From positions 34,559,168 to 34,623,167 of the forward strand of contig CM031616.1 in the NCBI GenBank assembly GCA_018398815.1: DNA of 64,000 nt, given 5' to 3'. The position numbers and the translations under genes are program-made. Source of the DNA: Conus ventricosus. Taxonomy: Eukaryota > Mollusca > Gastropoda > Neogastropoda > Conidae. Shown piece by piece: positions 45,301 to 57,300 of this stretch (positions within the stretch are counted from its first letter, which is position 1; the number at the start of each line of letters is the position of its first letter). Under the pieces are notes generated by a model, which was not told the origin of the DNA, ran no database searches, and saw nothing but the letters and a program-made list of their open reading frames with translations.

Positions 45301-45694
45301 TGCACTTGGGCCATGCCCCCAAACACACTCACGAGGGACTGGTTTGGGAACTAGGGAACAGGGGGTGAGGGGGTGGGGGGTGTTAGATATGCTTCAGGTC
45401 CATCATCAGCCCTCCACCCACACCCCACACCCACCCCCACCCGCCCTAGATTCCGGGCTCATGTATCAAGGTTAATACGTTTTGTCGTTCGGGACACGTT
45501 GAGAATTTTGAAGGAGGGGGATGATCTGAGAGCAAAGGTCAAATCTAACTTCCCGCAGGGTAAGTTTGGGCATGTGCCCTTTCTCACCCACCGGCAAGTG
45601 ATTTCGAGCGTGGAGTAATTACCAAACATTACATCGCTATTCTCTCGCTGTCTGGCCTAGAGTATCATCCCCTGGGCTATCTTTTGAACCAGAA

Positions 45695-45845
45695 GTAATA
45701 GCAGCAGCAGCAGCAGCAGCAGTAGAGGAAGTGGTAGAAGCTGTAGTAGCAGAAGTAGTAGTAACAGGAGGAAGTGGGAGGGTGGAGGAGAAAAAGTCGG
45801 AGGAGGGGGTAGCAGCAGCAGCAGCAACAACGACAAAAACAATAG
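45695..45845. repeat. CAG/GTAG trinucleotide-rich tract
   Basis: (AGC)n at 45,701-45,724, then GTAGAAG-rich and GGAGGG-rich sequence, and AGCAGCAGCAGCAAC to 45,830. Confidence 0.85.
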
Positions 45846-45924
45846 TTACAGCAGAAATCTAAGACAGGAACCAGTACTTTGTAAGGAATCCGACTACCGG
45901 ACTATCAAGATGACCGCCATAAAT

Positions 45925-46095
45925 GAATAGATAGATGGACAATTAGATAAATGAATAAATAAAATAAACAAATAAATGAACCAATGAATAAATAAATAAA
46001 TGAATAAATAAATACATAAATTGACAAAAATAAATGAGTAAATAAATAACTAAATGAATGATTGAATTAATTAATTCATTCATTCATTCATTGAT
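45925..46095. repeat. (AATA/AATG)n tetranucleotide array
   Basis: Interrupted AATAAATAAATGAATAAAT units for ~150 bases, ending in ATTCATTCATTCATTG, the complementary phase of the same tetranucleotide. Confidence 0.9.
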
Positions 46096-46117
46096 AACAA
46101 AAAACGAGCTAGGGCTA

Positions 46118-46320
46118 TCGGTCTAACATGTTGACCATTGGGTTGCATTATGCATGGGGCAGCTTGTGGTCAGTCAGTCTGTCGGACTTCGGACGAGAAC
46201 TGACTGCATTGATCGTGAAAGGAGAAGCGCCAGAATGGCTTGACCGATCAGAGCGCTGCATATTGCATGACGCGCCGGACAGGAAGGCAGCGTCAGAGAA
46301 TGATGGTGAGAGTACACGGT
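46118..46320 (+). other. Possible coding exon, unrecognised
   Basis: Frame starting MLTIGLHYAWGSLWSVSLSD has non-repetitive, codon-like composition (ELTALIVKGEAPEWLDRSER) up to about 46,305, where GATGGTGAGAGT resembles a splice donor. Downstream the frame becomes low-complexity (FLLLF, TTTG-derived FVCLFV). I recognise no family. It could be a last or first exon of a host gene or part of an unknown repeat. Confidence 0.2.
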
Positions 46321-46444
46321 CAAGCCATATCAACAGCTCTTTTTTGTTGTTGTTCTTGCGTTCTGAGACTTCTTGTGATAGTGCAACTATCTATTCTTTT
46401 GACTGTTTGAAGCACTGGCGATTTGTTTTCTTGTGGTTTTATTC

Positions 46445-46490
46445 GTTTTTTTGTTTGTTTGTTTGTTTGTTTGTTTGTTTGTTTGTTGTT
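46445..46490. repeat. (TTTG)n tetranucleotide
   Basis: About ten TTTG units. Confidence 0.95.
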
Positions 46491-46499
46491 TTTTTCCAA

Positions 46500-47180
46500 T
46501 GCCTTTCCAATGTTGGCTTGTTCGTTGGTGGATTTTGATATGGAGGTGAAATACAGTGGGGTTTTTTTTTTCACTTTGTTTAGTTACTATTTGCCATTAA
46601 TTTGACAGGGATTTTGGGTTTTTTTTTTTGCTACGGCGTAAAACACATCATTTTCGTACTGTCTTCAGTCAAAAACTCCCGTTATTCCAAAACATCAGCC
46701 TTTTTGAATGTGAAACGCTCATTTTTTCCCCACTTTCTGGGGATATGATGTACCATTCCAAACATCTGTTCCATTAGAATAATTACCATAAAGGTAAAAC
46801 ATAGCGTTTTCTCATTTAAGCAATCATTTATTGCACAGACGCCCTGAGTTTACTGGTCAGTGATCTATGAGGGTGGAAAATCGTTTCCGACTTCCTTGAG
46901 GGTGTGGCATGGATCCAGGGGGTGTGGGCGGGGGTGGTGGGGGTGGGGTGGGGGAGGTATGGCCGGCTTGTCATTTTTTGGAAAAAATTTGTAGGATGTC
47001 TCTGCACTTCTTTACATCATGAGTGTGAAGTCTGTGTCGTGTTTTCGTGTTTCTCAGTGGACTTATTCCCTGCCGTTGCCCACCCTACCCCCACCCCCAC
47101 CCCCACCCTACCTCATCCCTTTTCTCTCTAGCCCTACCCCAATCCCCTCCCTCCCTCTGATCCCCCCCATCCCTGACACT
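46500..47180. other. Unassigned stretch
   Basis: No recognised gene. GGGGTGG-rich (46,915-46,955) and CCCCCACC-rich (47,085-47,160) low-complexity patches. Confidence 0.4.
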
Positions 47181-47182
47181 CC

Positions 47183-47210
47183 TCCCCCCCCCCCCCCCCC
47201 CCCCCCCTCT
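47183..47210. repeat. Poly-C tract
   Basis: A C-run of about 25 bases. Confidence 0.9.
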
Positions 47211-47459
47211 TCCCTCTCCCTCCGGCCATTCACTGACGACGATGATCGCAGAGTGACGGGCAATGCTCTATAACTGCTTATCTCACACTCTGGTGAGTTC
47301 GTTAATTTTAACTCATTCTCGTCATGGTCTTCCCATATCAGTTTCATATGCTGATTCACCTTCATTCGTTACATCCTGACCAAAAAGTAATTTCCGTGAC
47401 GAATGATCTCATCGTACAGATGAAAAGATAACAGACAAAATAATGATTTATTCCCAAAA

Positions 47460-47460
47460 G

Positions 47461-47492
<32 letters not shown>

Positions 47493-47498
47493 AGAGAA
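47460..47498. repeat. (GA)n microsatellite
   Basis: GAGAGAGA with one AGGA interruption. Confidence 0.9.
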
Positions 47499-47615
47499 GG
47501 CTTAACGTTCCAATAATCGTACGTCATTCTTTACGTTGGGGCGCTGTCTGGGCCCGGTACTAACTGGACAGAAAGAAGTCAAGATCACAATGGCAATTCA
47601 CTGACGATCTTGACC

Positions 47616-47711
47616 GTCAGAGAACAGAAAAATGTCTGTTCTACCCACTTGCTTCACCACCGAGTTTTTGGGCGAAAGTGGCCTAAAAGCGCCCTTTTCC
47701 TGTTCTCTGAC
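47616..47711. repeat. 12-bp perfect inverted repeat, 96-bp span
   Basis: GTCAGAGAACAG at 47,616-47,627 and its exact complement CTGTTCTCTGAC at 47,700-47,711. It sits ~25 bp outside the first recognisable Polinton gene (ATPase). It might be a structure at the element's end or a small unrelated hairpin element. Confidence 0.7.
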
Positions 47712-47734
47712 AAGTAAGACTTCAAAAACCAAAA

Positions 47735-48352
47735 ATACGATTATCTACAAACAGCTTTACTGTGTAGGGTTATCCGTTTTTTAATATAATTTACTAAACT
47801 TTTCAGATTTTAGTTTTGGCTTAATCCTGTGTTTTTCCTGGTCTTTTTCAATAACATCATTTTCACGCAAACATTCATCAAATGCATCTCTGTCTTTCAT
47901 GTGAAAAAAAACTACAGTCTTTAACTGTTCTCTAAAGTCTTTTAAAAACTGGGTTATATTTTTGGCATAAAATCCACCACTTATTCCAGATGTCTTCCGC
48001 TAAAGGTTTGTTTTGACAAAGTGTTTTCTCTTTTTAACTAGTCTCTTTCTGCTGAACGTCATCTATTAAAAAATAGTGTCTGCGTTCCTTCAAACGTCAA
48101 AAAGGCTTCTAAAACACTCATCAATTTATTGCTGGGATTAACAAAAAATATGGCATCATCCGTCCATTTTAAACCTTCTTTAATGATATGCTTTGTTCCA
48201 TTTAAGTGTTGGGCAGAAAAATCACAATATGATTAAAATTATAGCGATAAAAGTTTGTAATAGGTCGAGGACAAATATTGTTTTTCCACAACCAGTCTGT
48301 CCACAATCAATGAACAATGGGGGGTTTTTGTCTTAAAGTTTAACTGCTCCAT
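47735..48352 (-). pseudogene. Packaging ATPase (FtsK/HerA superfamily)
   Basis: NTPase expected to pump the DNA into the capsid. A minus-strand ATG at 48,352 starts MEQLNFKTKT. A frameshift in a C/G run follows, then CGQTGCGKTIFVLD (about 48,268-48,310), a Walker A P-loop. Further on, KRTTLFFNR-like residues and the conserved C-terminal part FFHMKDRDAFDECLRENDVI (~47,850-47,910) are readable. The stop is near 47,737. About 205 codons, slightly short for the family. Last minus-strand gene on the left of the element. Confidence 0.8.
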
Positions 48353-48449
48353 AGTTTTATACTAGAATTTAATCTAATCAGTTATTGTTTTTATCATGCT
48401 CTCTGTCAAAACTTGTTCAGTATAATAAAATCCTTTTAAGGTCAAAATG

Positions 48450-49835
48450 TGTAAGATTAACCCAATTTAGTGCTGAAAGATTGTTTCTATTTAGACTAAT
48501 ATTGTTTTTTTTTGTTTGTTGTTATGACCTTATAATTCTCAACCATTGTGAAGATGACGACAGTAACTTTAGACTGTCAAGTCTAAGTTTTGCCAGCAAA
48601 TATTAAAATTCCCTTTTTAAAAAGGACGTCACTAACGCCACAACCCATCCCTCTCCTTATCTTTTAAGACAGAAATTTCAAATATATTGTGAACGTGTCT
48701 CCTAATTTCATTGCGGAATGAACTGTATTTTGTAGAAGCATCTTTTTAAAACCGTTTCTCTTCTGTGGAGGTTGTACTGTTTTTCCCATACGGCGTTTTT
48801 CAATCTCTTTCCGACTATTGTCGTCGGCATAAGACTTACATGTAAAGGGCCAGAGTTGAATGTTTTCTGAACTTTTTTGACGGCCTAAAATATGTAAAGG
48901 GCTTATGAATTAAAAATTTTATTTCCCATTCAAAATTTTATGGTTCCAAGTGCCATTTGAGGTCAGTTTTCGAACTATTTTATATTCATATGGCCAACTT
49001 ATTTGCCTTTGATTGCGAGTTGTTTAGTTTAGGAAACTTTTTGCTGTCGCCAACCTCTTTGCGTTTATAATCCCCTTTCTTTAGTGTACTCAAAACCATA
49101 CAAAGCGCCTATCTCACCATTTTGTTCAAAGTCCGCAACGTCTGCAAGGTCTTTTAATTCTAAAGTTATACACCTCCAGGCGCTAATGTAACCCCTGGTT
49201 CTTCTGGCCCAGCGACATTATTTTTTAGTGCGTATTATTTTATTTCCAAAAAATGTGCAGGTTTCACATTTCACGATTTCCTGTTTGTCTTTGATTTTTT
49301 ATTAAATGATCCGACCTTCAAAACTAATCTTTTAAACTGTAAATTAGGGAATTGTATAATTTATAATCGCATATGCAGCTTTCCCTGACGGAAGAGTCTT
49401 AAAAACAGTTGAGGGCCTTCCCATCATTTAAGTTTTCATCAGTGCTTAGCTCGTCCAAATGAACATAGAGTAATGAATGTAAGAAAGATTGGAGCGGACT
49501 TTCCCCTCAAAGTAGTTTCTTTCTGGCGAAACACTAAAATTTGAGTGGGTAGTTTTGCTAGTTTAAACCCTGCATTTTAGCTAGCTCTCTATCAAAATCG
49601 TATTTTGCTTCTTCAGGTTTGAATGTTAATATTGTTTTTAGATTTGCATTTTTAAAGTTTAAGGTAATGTCTATGTTACTCATTGCTTCTTTTAGTGAGC
49701 AAAACCCGTAATAACCTTTCGGTATTGTTAACTGTTTAAGTCGTTTGTTCCCTTTCATATTTTGAAATCTTATTATTCCCTTGGCTTTAGTTATATTAAA
49801 CCATACGACTTTGTAAAATATTTCATGGAGCGCGA
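48450..49835 (-). pseudogene. Polinton late structural protein (role unknown)
   Basis: The readable N-terminal part (49,558-49,835) has VVWFNITKAKGIIRFQ followed by LKQLTIPKGYYGFCSL and MSNIDITLNFKNANLKTI. This 'WFNI...IP.G.Y' beginning occurs in an uncharacterised late protein of Polintons that I associate with the virion. The rest, down to about 48,450, is frameshifted; no motif is legible. It diverges from the plus-strand gene starting at 49,940, ~100 bp away. Confidence 0.45.
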
Positions 49836-49939
49836 CCGTTTTGGCCCGCAATTGTTATCAATAGCATGTTCAAAAAACGAAGGGCGGTCTTTGAGTTGTT
49901 ATTGTTACAAAATTTTTTTAAAAAAAAAATTTAAAAAAA

Positions 49940-50545
49940 ATGAGTGCATTCAAATATACTGATGCAAATATTCTGTTGGGCCACACATACAATCTTAAAA
50001 TATAACAACTGACACCCTCGACATTTTCTGTGACCAGACTGACACCTTTAAAGTAAAGGTGAGTACGCCATTAAACAGATATCTTAACCCCCTATTAAAA
50101 AGATTTACATCGCAAAGTGTGGTTTAGTATCCGATGCGTTTATCAGAACCAGTTAAATTTGCTGTGTTTTGTGCATTCAATGGGTGTGGAGTGTCGTATG
50201 TGATCACTTAAATCATCCTAACCCTTTGGTTAGGTCGTGTACAGATTTCATTTTCTATTACCCCTTCAGACGTATTTTGACTGAACTGCAAGCACCTTTC
50301 AAATGAAAAACCGTTTAATCCTTCAGAAAACCGAATAGACATAAAGGGCTTTTGAAGGATCTGTAACGAATTCAATTTTAAACATCAAGACAGACTTTAG
50401 ACAAAAGTTGGACCTTAATCTTTGGTCTAGGCACCCTTATTTTTGGGGCGTGCACAGAAAGTATTACTATGCTGGAATCCTCCTTACACATCTTTCTTTC
50501 AGGCACAGCTGTTCGCCTAGGGTCCATAGAGCAAGAGCTTTAAAA
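49940..50545 (+). pseudogene. Hypothetical Polinton protein
   Basis: ATG at 49,940 follows a 30-base A/T leader and begins MSAFKYTDANILLGHTYNLK. Then frames alternate (SVTRLTPLK, LFIRTS, FRRILTELQAPFK, MKNRLILQKTE) to about 50,540, where the next gene starts. I cannot assign a function; position among capsid genes suggests a virion component. Confidence 0.35.
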
Positions 50546-50547
50546 GC

Positions 50548-51035
50548 ATGGACAACATTTTCTTAGACACTTCTAAGGGCCTAACTAGAGCGGGAATAGA
50601 ACGAATAAACGATCTATTGTACTTAGTTTGGTGTTTGCTAGGTTCACAAGCACGGCAAGATCGAGCATAAACTGTTTCCTTCTACTGGCTTTGATGCACA
50701 AAAAAATACTTAGCAAATTTTAGAGGATCCCATTAATTCTACAGTTGATTTGCCTTCAAGTATTAAAAGGTACCAAAATGTTTTAAAATACCCCAAGATC
50801 GAAAGTAGATTTTGCTGTTGGCACGGGTTTTATACATGTACTTCTGCCCTTTAGGCCCCAGATAGGAACAATAATAAACTATAATAATGAAATTCTTATA
50901 GCAGGCAATGAACAGAAGGTTGGGAAAAAACGAAAATAAATTCTGAGCCAGTAAAAATTTGCAAGCAGTAAAGAACGCCCAAGATTAAGTTATCCAATCC
51001 CGAAGTCCAAACCCCAAAAGTCATTGAAGGACTCA
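50548..51035 (+). pseudogene. Hypothetical Polinton protein
   Basis: ATG at 50,548 gives MDNIFLDTSKGLTRAGIERI, then frameshifts; PSSIKRYQNVLK and IAGNEQKVGK are readable later. It converges with the minus-strand gene ending near 51,000. The Asp/Lys-rich start resembles small late Polinton proteins I have seen but cannot name. Confidence 0.35.
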
Positions 51036-52330
51036 GCAAAGCTCGCGGACTTTGTTCGCGATGACCATGAATATGAAAAGACGCGCTTGTTCTTGGATTA
51101 ACAGGCCTAGGATTACTTGGTCTTTATTTTTAATAAAAATTAACCCAACTATTAAGAGAACTAATGTCATAAGTGCTCGGCCTTTAAAGCCAACTACTTT
51201 GCTTGCAGTAGACAAAAGCCAGCTAACAATACCTCCTAATATACCCGGTAAAGAGTCTATAGCTTTACTGGCTAATTTTTTTAATAAACTGCAAGATGAT
51301 CAAGCTGTTTTTTTACCATGATTTATCAGGGGGAGGCGATGGCGGCGGAGGTAATGAACTTTGACCACCGCCGCTGTAATAGCCATTCCCAGTGTATTAT
51401 TGCAAATCCTAAGGCAGTTATAACGCTTGCTAATGTGACGCCTTGCTCTTTAACAGCGTTTTTATTCGTTCTGCTAGCGTTGTGTCTTCATATAAAATTT
51501 TTCGGATAGTTTCTTTATTCTATTCACTTGAGTTCGTAATTGGTCTCGGTTAGTAGTTAGCACTTTTAGTCTTGCTGATCTTTCTTGTTCAAGATCTTTT
51601 AGTCTTTGGGTTTTCTTTTTAATATCGGCCCTACGATGCGGTCATCAGCCTAAACGAGTTTTTCTTTTTCTCTTTTTATTGCTCATTAGTTCACTAGTTT
51701 TGCTAATTGTTTGTTAATTCGCCTTTGATGGTTTTTAAAGTACGATCAAGGGCTAAAAATTCTCGCATGGGTAGGGTGAGTCGTGTATTTTTGTCTTTAA
51801 CGCTGTTTCTTCTGAAAAACTGGATTCTGCTTCTTTAATTTTATTAATTCCCCTGCTGATGATTTTATTCTTTAAGTTCCATGTTTTGCATTTGGTTATC
51901 TGTTGGGAGTTCTTGCAGTGTGTTTTGAAGTTTAGAAACTGCCTCCCCCCTTAAATTTTTGGCCTAACAAGGCCAGGCGATTTTGATCTTTCACACTGAG
52001 TCTATTTCTAATTGAACCCGGCTAAAAACTTTGATGGGTTTTTTTTTGTTGAAAGCTGAACAAGTTGCCCTTTGGGTCGTCCTCACAACAAATGGTCATC
52101 TTTTACTTCAAAATCATTAGGGTCTATAAATTCGGGAGGTCTTGGCCTAAACTTTGGTATAATGATCTGACCTTTCTTTCTGTTAATTTATACCGATTTT
52201 TGGTAATGTACTCCGATTTCTGCTAATTCTTCAGCAATGAGGGCCCTGAGCGATGCCGCTCCAAGGGGAATCACTCATGTGTCTCACGATCAAAAACATC
52301 ATAATCTTCTTCATCTTCAATTCCTCCCAT
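50980..52330 (-). pseudogene. Coiled-coil and hydrophobic-tail Polinton protein
   Basis: Minus-strand ATG at 52,330 starts MGGIEDEEDYDVFDRETHE. The middle (about 51,480-51,950) is Lys/Glu/Leu-rich and coiled-coil-like (QRLKDLEQERSARLKVL, VNRIKKLSEKFY). It is followed by an LAERIKTLLKSK block, a short helix near VITALGFAII, a Pro-rich linker (LPPPPSPPPDKSW, ~51,330), and finally LASKAIDSLPGILGGIVSWL, a hydrophobic tail at 51,140-51,290. This layout recurs in Polintons as a protein of unknown role, perhaps membrane-acting. Divergent from the capsid gene, starts 40 bp apart. Confidence 0.6.
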
Positions 52331-52370
52331 GTTTTAAATAATTAACTTTTTTTTTTTTGCTTCAAAAAAA

Positions 52371-53580
52371 ATGGCGCAGCAAACATATGGCTTGATTTTA
52401 CCCGCATAGAAAACTGAAAGAGCCTTTGGCGTGAAGGGAAATAAGCGGACTATTACTGTTCCAAATAACCCATCTACTATTGTGCAGTTTCAAATTCTTC
52501 TGTCAAATTTCCAGCCCTAGGAGGGATGACGTGATTGTGCCAGGCTTGCGCGTCTTACTTTCAAAATAGTACTCGATTCAAAACAGACCCAAACAGGACA
52601 GTTGTACAGAATTGGGGCGGGCAATCGTTAAGAAAATTTCTATAAAACTTGAGGGGCAAGAAATATTTTCTTTACACAATGCGGGACATATTTTTAACAT
52701 TTTGATTAGGGCTAACCGGGAATGAAAGGGAAGATCTTGCGTTTCAAGGAATCGGCAATGAAGAAGCACTAAATTAGAATAGGCGCTGAACTCGCCTCAG
52801 GTGCTAAAAGCAGCAAAAAGGCTTTGCTGTAAGTTATGCGTATGGTAATCGCTTTTCCATTCCCTAGATTTGAGTTGTTAAAGCGCATGCGCCTTACTTT
52901 CAAGGAGCATTAAAGACAGATTGTCATATGAACTAACTTTTAATGAATACAAACGCTTTAATCAAATCATCAGACACCGAAGCAAAGTACAGCATTTCTG
53001 GCATCTCGTTAGAGTTTGACGTTGTTAGCAACCCTAATTTAGCAAGTGATTGAGCAACAAAAATCAGTCAAATTAGCAATATATTACAAAAGGGTGATTC
53101 ATCATACAACTATCCCAGAGCAGGGCAGACGTATAGGGAATTTTTTAGTTTTAGCGTCTCGCAAGATCGCTTAAGGTATTTTATTGCTGTGTGAGATGAA
53201 GAACCATTCAAAAGAGGAAAGTGAAAAGTTTTTAACCCAAAAATAACGAAAGTAAATGTTCGATTGAGGGCAGTCCAAAACCAAATCTATGCTAGCGGGC
53301 TTAAACCTTATTCAGCATTTTGATGAAATAAGAAAATGTTTGGAGGCGGGAGGTTTTGAAATCCAACAGTTGACCTTGTGTCTAAAGATTTACATTTTCA
53401 CAATGTTAGGCTTGATGTTTTATTTAACAAAAAATACGGTTTATGGATTGACCTAAGGTCAACAGAGGATAATCAGTTGCATGGAAGCGGAGAACTGTGA
53501 GAGACGTAATAACATTCAAATTGTTTAAAAAAAGAAGAAGTAAATAAACCGCTTAGTGTACATTTGTTTTTATATTGATG
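52371..53580 (+). pseudogene. Major capsid-type protein (double jelly-roll)
   Basis: Hexon-like coat protein. ATG at 52,371 after an AT leader begins MAQQTYGLILPA-type sequence in pieces. Readable parts in shifted frames: VPNNPSTIVQFQILLS, AIVKKISIKLEGQEIFS, FNEYKRFNQIIRHRSKVQH/SISGISLEFDVVSNPNLAS, FFNPKITKVNV, NQIYASGLKPY, KKYGLWIDLRSTEDNQLHGS (about 53,430-53,490) and LSVHLFLYIDAQ at the end. The WxDxRST.DN.LHGSG stretch is the best family signature. About 400 codons, shorter than many, and at least eight frame changes. Confidence 0.7.
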
Positions 53581-53652
53581 CGCAGTAAATATTGAAGCTA
53601 ACAGATTAGAACTGTAGTTTTACTAAATTATTTTTTCATTTTATAAAAAGCA

Positions 53653-54340
53653 TGTCCGTTCAGGTTTATCCAAATGTGCTACAGCCCCGCCAAAGAAGAG
53701 ATAGTAGAAAGCCCTAATATAAAAAACCTTCAGATTAACCAACATTACACAAATGCAGCAAGTACTAGAGCAGGACCTTTCAAAATACGCAAACCAAACG
53801 AAGGTATTCTGCTGCTTTATGCTGTTACATATGTTAATTACTGGAGCATCAACTATAAGTGCTCTATCAGCAGGAACGAGTGTTGGTCTCTTAGCAACGG
53901 GCATAGGCGCACCCGCAGCTTTCCTTAGGAGGTTTGTTTTTAAAGCTCTCGGTCTGTGTTCATTAGCTGTAAGTGCGGCTGGCAAAAAATTAAAAAACTA
54001 AACTCCAAAGACCCCGCTATGGTTCAACTAATAACAGCTAAACTTAGCTCGTTTAAACTGACAATAAATAAAGCGTAGTGACTCAAACATCCGGATGAAG
54101 AATTTAATTCGTTTACAGGCCGATTTTGATGACTACAAAAGACAAAAGTTTGATTCTTCAAAGAAAGGCGAGGGACAAGTTTTTCTCAACAGCCAGACCC
54201 GAGCAGATAAAAAAGGGAATGCTTAAAAAAGAAAACGGGGCATTAAATCTGTTCTAAAACAGCTCACATTAAACCCCAAAAGGTGTTTATACTTTAGTTT
54301 ATGGTCAAGCGCAAAAAGACCGTCGATATTGTTTCTGATT
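53653..54340 (+). pseudogene. Polinton hydrophobic/α-helical protein
   Basis: ATG at 53,653 (MSVQVYPNVLQP) after an AT-rich leader. In the next frame FCCFMLLHMLITGASTISAL and SAGTSVGLLATGIGAPAAF (53,800-53,950) form two hydrophobic helices, followed by AAGKKLKN and a charged helical stretch to about 54,340. A small protein with 'TGASTISALSAG' is common in Polintons; its function is not known to me. It lies between the capsid and polymerase genes on the same strand. Confidence 0.5.
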
Positions 54341-54372
54341 AAGCTTTTGTATTTTTTTTAATTTAAATAAAT

Positions 54373-57300
54373 ATGTTGGTTAGAAAAGAAAGACAGCATG
54401 GCTAAGATATATAAAGGACAAGACGAATTGTTTGAAGGATGCTCGAGAGAGAGCGTTTATCAAGAGCACTGAATGATATTGATTTAGAAGTCATTGAAAA
54501 CCCCCCAACGTACAGGCAAGTGTTGTTCATGCAATTTCTCAAGTTCCAGGCAAACTAACAATAGACCCGCAGTTAAAGTAATGTTAGCTGTTTTAATCGA
54601 CTATGTAACAATAAATGAAGAAATCTAGAAGTCTGGGTCTCAACTAAAACAACAGACTATTCTTTCTCATAATGACTTACACCCGGTTGGGCAGACGACT
54701 GCTTACACAGTTTGACGCTGCGCTGAAGAAACTAAAATGAGAGGCTTGGTTGGTCAGAGGGCGAAGTCTTAGAGATTAGATTAAAAACAGGCTAAGTATG
54801 CGCCGATTGTAGGCAAGGCTTTTCATTCCCCTACCTCGGGAGTTGGTTTTAAAGAGAGCAGTTTTTAAAAATAAAAATTCAGACAACAAATGTTTCATGT
54901 GGTGTGTTCTTGCAAGGCTGCATTTATGTCCCCGAACACGCAGAAAGAGTGGGCTAACTATCGGCAATACGCCAAGATCTTAACTTCAAAAGGGAATATC
55001 CTTTCCCGTTAGTGTAGCCAAATTGATCAGTTGAAGAACAAAACAACCCAAAAACTGTTAAGTATACCATGGGATGAGGAAACAAATTTGGCGCCAATTA
55101 AGTGTCCAGAAACAGTCCAAAAAATAGGCGAACCAGCCAAAAGTATGTGGACTTACTCCCAATGTTTTCGCCAGCAGGGTGCCTTCACATTGATACGCAC
55201 AATGAGCAGATTATTGGCGCATACTTCAAAAAACACTAACATACAAGTATTCTGCAGAAAATGTTTAACAAGAATTCCCTCTGTGCAAGGCGGAGTGAAC
55301 ATATAAAACATTGTAAAAGTTCTGTAGACTGTAAGACAGAACTAACTACGCCCCGCCAGGATCTAAAGTTAGTTTTAAGAACTGGAAACGGCTGCAAACA
55401 AGTCCATACGTTGTTTACGCAGACTTCGAGTCGCTTATTGTTCCTTATGAAGGGCCAGCACCACAAAAACTTCGAAAAACGTCTTAATGAGTAATTTTCA
55501 GATTTGTTCATTTGCCTTCATTATTGTTAGGTCGGATGGCGTTTATCAGTGCCAGAATTATATAGAGGACAGATTTTGCGAAACATTCTTAAAACGCATG
55601 CAGCAAGTGCGTAACGCCTGTTCTAATTAAACTAAACTTATCTGAATTTATAATGGCGCCTGAAGACCAACAACGTATGACTCAGCCACGCATTGTTGGA
55701 TTTGCGGTTTAGAGCTAACGCCCAAGAGTGTAAAACCCCACGTAAGAGACCATGATCACATTAGCGGAAAATTCAGAGGAGCGGCGCATAACAAATGCAA
55801 TCTTCAACTAAAGTTTGATCCAAAGACATGGAAGCTGCCTGTTTTTCTTCACAACTTGCGAGGTTTTGACTCTCACCTTATAATGCAAGCAGTAACCAGC
55901 GCCTTCAGGGTAGCATGCATTGCACAGTCATCAGAAAAGTAATGTGTTTCACTTTAAATACATGTCTTTCTACGACTTATGCAACACATGATGGGTCATT
56001 AGAGGCACTGGCTATGTCCTTTAAAAACCTGCCAATAACGGAAGAATATTTTGACTCAACTTTGTTAGAAAGGGCGTTTACCCTTTTTGAGTACATGAAC
56101 AGTGGGAAAGGTTTGATGAAGATTTCACTTCCACCTAAAGGCGCGTTCTTTTCTAGTCTTAGAGGAAAGGACATCAGCGACACCGATTACCGCATGCTCA
56201 GATGCTTGGCAAAAGTTAGATTGTAAAACGATGGGAGACTATCATGACTCCTATTTAATGGCAGATGTTGTTTTTTGGCGGACGTCTTTGAAAATTATAG
56301 AAAGACCTGCATGAAACATTTTCAGTTTTGGATCCCGCGCATTTATATTTCTGCGCCCGGGATGAGCTGGGACGCTTTCTTAAGTTTACTGGAGTTCAGA
56401 TTGATTTTTTGTCAGATTTACCAATGATTCGATGATTGAAAACGGATTTCGTGGAGGAATTAGTATGGCGTCGCATCATTACTGTAAAGCAAACAACAAA
56501 TACTTGGACGACTATGAATCGAGTAAAAAGGTCTAACTATCTCATGTATTTAGATGCAAACAATCTGTATGGTTGGGCTATGGCGCAATCACTTCCCTTA
56601 CGTAAATTCAAGATGTAACAGGTACGAATAATATTCAAAAGGCATTAAGTGGTTTTAAAAGTTTTAAAGCCTGATCAGCAGCGTGGGTTCATTCTAGAAG
56701 TTGACTTAGAATATCCTCATGAACTCCCTGACCCGCATAATGACTATCCATTAGCAGCAGAAAGTCTAAAGATGGATCCAAGAGAGCCACCCAAAAATGT
56801 GCCTAATCTTCGCGGCAAAAAAAATTAGTCTGTCTTACAGACTTTTACAATTTTATTTAAGACATGGTTTGAAGTTAACAGCTGTTCATCGCATAATTGC
56901 TTTCGATCAAGAACAGTTCATGAAACCATACATCATGAAGAACACTGATCTCAAAACCAAATCACGATGCTTCAGAAAAAGACTTTTTCAAGTTTGATGA
57001 ACAAAAGCTGTTTTGGGAAAGGGCTATGGAGAATCCGCACAAGGTAAAGATGTTAGATTGGTCACCAGAGAGAATGAAGCAAATTTAAACTGACTTCAAA
57101 CCTAATTTTCAGGACTTTAGAAGATTTCATGATCAGCTTTTTTGGGATAATGATGAAGAAAAAGAAAGTCAAATTGGACAAAACCCGTATTTATTGGGTT
57201 TACTGTTTTAGAATTATCAAAGCTTTTGATGTTAGAGTTTCTTTATGACTACTTTAAGCCTGTATCCCGAGTCCAGAGTATTTACACAGATACAGATTTT

